The translations under genes were made by a program, and so were the position numbers. Of a stretch of 64,000 nt of DNA, positions 62,453-64,000 are shown in pieces. The stretch spans positions 62,001-126,000 of the forward strand of contig NZ_JADWYM010000014.1 of the NCBI RefSeq assembly GCF_022414535.1, given 5' to 3'. Position 1 is the first letter of the stretch. Every line of letters begins with the position of its first letter. Source of the stretch: Streptomyces sp. MUM 2J (GTDB lineage Bacteria; Actinomycetota; Actinomycetes; Streptomycetales; Streptomycetaceae). The notes below the pieces were generated by a model, which was not told the origin of the DNA, searched no databases, and saw nothing but the letters and a program-made list of their open reading frames with translations.

Positions 62453-62532
62453 GGCGAGCGGCACGGAGAAACGGACCGGTGGCAACACCAGCACCGCGCT
62501 CCGTGCCGACTCAACAGCACGCCGGGGACAGC

Positions 62533-63340
62533 GTGTCCCTGGTCTACCAGTGCCGCCTGCCGCTGTCCACGCGCACCTGAACTACCTCGCCGACCTACTG
62601 CGACGCCGTCTCAAAGCGATACGGTCGAGGTGGCGGGCGCTGCCGCCCGGGAAGATCGCGGTGATCGTCTTGGCCGTGCTGCGGCACGATCAGCGCCTGG
62701 CCGACATGGCCGGCGGCAATGACATCTCCGCCACCACCATCCGGCGCTGGCGCGACGAGCTGATCCACCTGCTGGCCGCGAAGGCCCCTCGCCTGGATCG
62801 CGCCTTGAAGAAGATCGCCCCGCGGGGCGGCGGGGGCGTCCTGACCGACGGCACCCTCATTCCCACCCAGCGCCGTACCGGAGAGGCGAACCGCCCGAAC
62901 TACTCCGGCAAGCATCGCCGCCACGGCCTGCTCGTCCTCGCGCTGACCGACGAGCGGGGCCGTCTGGTGTGGATATCGGCCGCCCGGCCCGGCCGCACCC
63001 ACGACATCACCGCCGCCCGCCGCGACCCGCGTCCGGGCCCGCCTGCGTGCTGCCGGCCTCGGTGCCCTGGCCGGCCTCGGCTTCCTCGGCCTGGACGACG
63101 ACGGGGACGATCCCGTGGTCGTCCCCGGCTTCAGGGCCACCCGCGCCCGCGAGCTCACCCCCCGCCGAGAAGGAGGCCGACCGGGTCCTGGCCGCCGGAC
63201 GCGTCCCCGTTGAACGCGGCTTTGCCCACCTGAAGAACTGGAGGATCCTCGCCAAGCTCCGTACTGACCCCGCGCGCGCCACCCACCTGTTTCGCGCGCT
63301 GCTCGTCCCGACGAACCTCGAGGCCACTACCGGAAATTGA
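62533..63340 (+). pseudogene. Degenerate DDE transposase (IS5-like family) in several frames
   Basis: Begins with GTG 62533 (MSLVYQCRLPLSTRT then a stop at 62578), continues in the next frame as LNYLADLLRRRLKAIRSRWR... with DGTLIPTQRRTGEANRPNYS (first catalytic Asp) and the SAARPGRTHDITAARRD block (second Asp), shifts again near 63020, and resumes with a C-terminal piece VERGFAHLKNWRILAKLRTD (catalytic Glu). At least three frame changes are needed, so it is inactive. The group II intron lies just upstream of its start. Confidence 0.8.
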
Positions 63341-63347
63341 TCTCTAC

Positions 63348-63385
63348 CGCAGGCAGCCCACGACCAGCACAAGCACCGCGGAACA
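63348..63385. repeat. Third, partial copy of the flanking repeat
   Basis: The stretch GCCCACGACCAGCACAAGCA and its flanks resemble positions about 63858-63890 of the right repeat, in the same orientation, with several substitutions. Located directly after the transposase remnant. Confidence 0.5.
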
Positions 63386-63388
63386 GCG

Positions 63389-63757
63389 TCAGCGGGCCGG
63401 GATCGGCTGGGTGAGGTTCACGGGGTTGCCGTCGGGGTCTTGGATGTGGGCGACGCGCTGTCCCCACGGCATGTCGTTGGGGCCACTGCGGACCGAGCCG
63501 CCCAGCGCCGTCACCCGGCCGAGCGTCTCGTCGACGTCGTCGACAGCGATGCTGAGCAGGATCCGCGGCGCCGCTCCAGTCCCCGGGTTCGCCTTGGCCA
63601 CCAGCCCGAGGTCGGTGTCGCCGATGCGCAAGCCGAGGTAGAAAGCCGGGCCTTCCGCTGGCACTCGGAAGATCTCCTCAGCGCCGAACAATTTCGTATA
63701 GAAGCCGAGCAGAACGTCCTGGTCGGCAGTCACGATCACTGGCTGGATAGTGGACAT
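63389..63757 (-). CDS. VOC-superfamily (glyoxalase/bleomycin-resistance-like) protein
   Basis: A 122-aa single-domain protein: FYTKLFGAEEIFRVPAEGPA, ILLSIAVDDVDETLGRVTAL, PWGQRVAHIQDPDGNPVNLT. These are typical of small VOC proteins that bind metal or sequester small toxic compounds. Complete frame with ATG 63757. The upstream side contains the right inverted repeat, which may contribute its promoter. Specific substrate unknown. Confidence 0.85.
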   Translation of the reverse strand: MSTIQPVIVTADQDVLLGFYTKLFGAEEIFRVPAEGPAFYLGLRIGDTDLGLVAKANPGTGAAPRILLSIAVDDVDETLGRVTALGGSVRSGPNDMPWGQRVAHIQDPDGNPVNLTQPIPAR

Positions 63758-63820
63758 CGCACTCCTGTCGAGAACGGGCGTGTCGCTGGGTAGACCGTTC
63801 GAGGACGGTCAACTCATCGG

Positions 63821-63934
63821 CAAACCACCCCGCCGGACGATCTACACGCCAGACTGCCGCCCACGACCAGCACGAGCACCCCGAAACGACACCACCAGCA
63901 CCCTGACCAGCCACTTCAAGATGGCGCAGCTTCA
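63821..63934 (-). repeat. Right arm of the ~110-bp inverted repeat
   Basis: Reverse complement of the left arm at 59655, ending with the complement of TGAAGCTGCGCCATCTTGAA at 63915-63934. Similarity is high over the outer ~110 bases and is lost inward. Confidence 0.85.
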
Positions 63935-63957
63935 ATGAACTATGCACGATCACAGGC

Positions 63958-64000
63958 ATGTCGAGCATCATCGCGGGCGTATCTGAGCACGTGTACTCAG
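63958..64000 (+). CDS. Possible start of a further gene, cut by window edge
   Basis: ATG 63958 opens a frame MSSIIAGVSEHVYS that continues past the window. Fourteen residues are too few to identify it. It could be another transposase given the context; confidence is low. Confidence 0.25.
   Translation, partial: MSSIIAGVSEHVYS

Larger units (their letters stand above)
60344..62515 (+). mobile_element. Group II intron with encoded reverse transcriptase
   Basis: A self-splicing retroelement of about 2.2 kb. The 5' end is placed at GTGCGCC (60344), matching the GTGYG start consensus; the 3' end is near 62515 after a domain VI-like stem (CGGCACGGAG pairing with CTCCGTGCCG). Domain V (62419-62452) is exact in form. 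The ORF lies in the domain IV position. The intron sits between the frameshifted small gene and the degenerate transposase, so it landed in existing IS sequence. Boundaries are estimates. Confidence 0.82.

Overview
This is a very GC-rich actinobacterial segment. Its gene content and order indicate a Streptomyces chromosome, close to the origin of replication. The order ptpA, ssgR-ssgA, thiC, hisC, cydAB-cydCD, serS, pheA, and the dtpA copper cluster is, from memory, that of the S. coelicolor SCO39xx region. Seven ParB-binding (parS or parS-like) palindromes and two groups of DnaA boxes fit an origin-proximal position, although oriC, dnaA and dnaN are not in the window.

Layout. 0-6.5 kb: truncated LysR regulator, Cys/Met-metabolism PLP enzyme with ptpA, small membrane and cupin proteins, the sporulation pair ssgR-ssgA, and a YibE/F membrane protein. 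6.6-14 kb: TPP riboswitch-thiC, a membrane protein, a PPP-type phosphatase, a LacI regulator and hisC. 14.4-20.9 kb: cytochrome bd module (Rex operator, cydA, cydB, fused cydCD). 21-31 kb: secreted M23 peptidase, HAD phosphatase, LLM oxidoreductase, a TetR-controlled flavin monooxygenase and metallo-beta-lactamase-fold pair, kptA, and an M24 peptidase-like protein translationally linked to an alpha/beta hydrolase-SDR fusion. 31.6-35.1 kb: four overlapping or closely spaced genes for a double ABC exporter. 35.4-39.3 kb: tRNA-Ser(GCT), HAD phosphatase, serS, a DnaA-box cluster and pheA. 39.4-45.7 kb: the extracytoplasmic copper-handling cluster (DyP peroxidase dtpA, CopC-CopD fusion, ECuC, Sco, YcnI-like, membrane protein). 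45.9-58.2 kb: signalling and housekeeping genes (two RsbW-like ATPases, MocR regulator, aminopeptidase P, GAF-SpoIIE phosphatase, divergent prim-pol protein, SEC-C protein, GDPD, HtrA protease).

58.4-64 kb is an accessory tail beginning at tRNA-Ser(TGA): a methyltransferase with a non-family C-terminus, a pair of inverted repeats of about 110 bp, a frameshifted IS-associated gene, a group II intron with its reverse transcriptase and a recognisable domain V, a transposase broken by several frameshifts, and a VOC-family gene.

The most interesting signals are regulatory. Two parS-like sites lie inside the variable arm of the thiC riboswitch, the cydCD start codon lies inside a perfect parS, four perfect DnaA boxes lie in the serS-pheA gap, and two signalling or replication-fold proteins have lost expected acidic residues. 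I found no CRISPR array, no obvious defence island and no large biosynthetic cluster.
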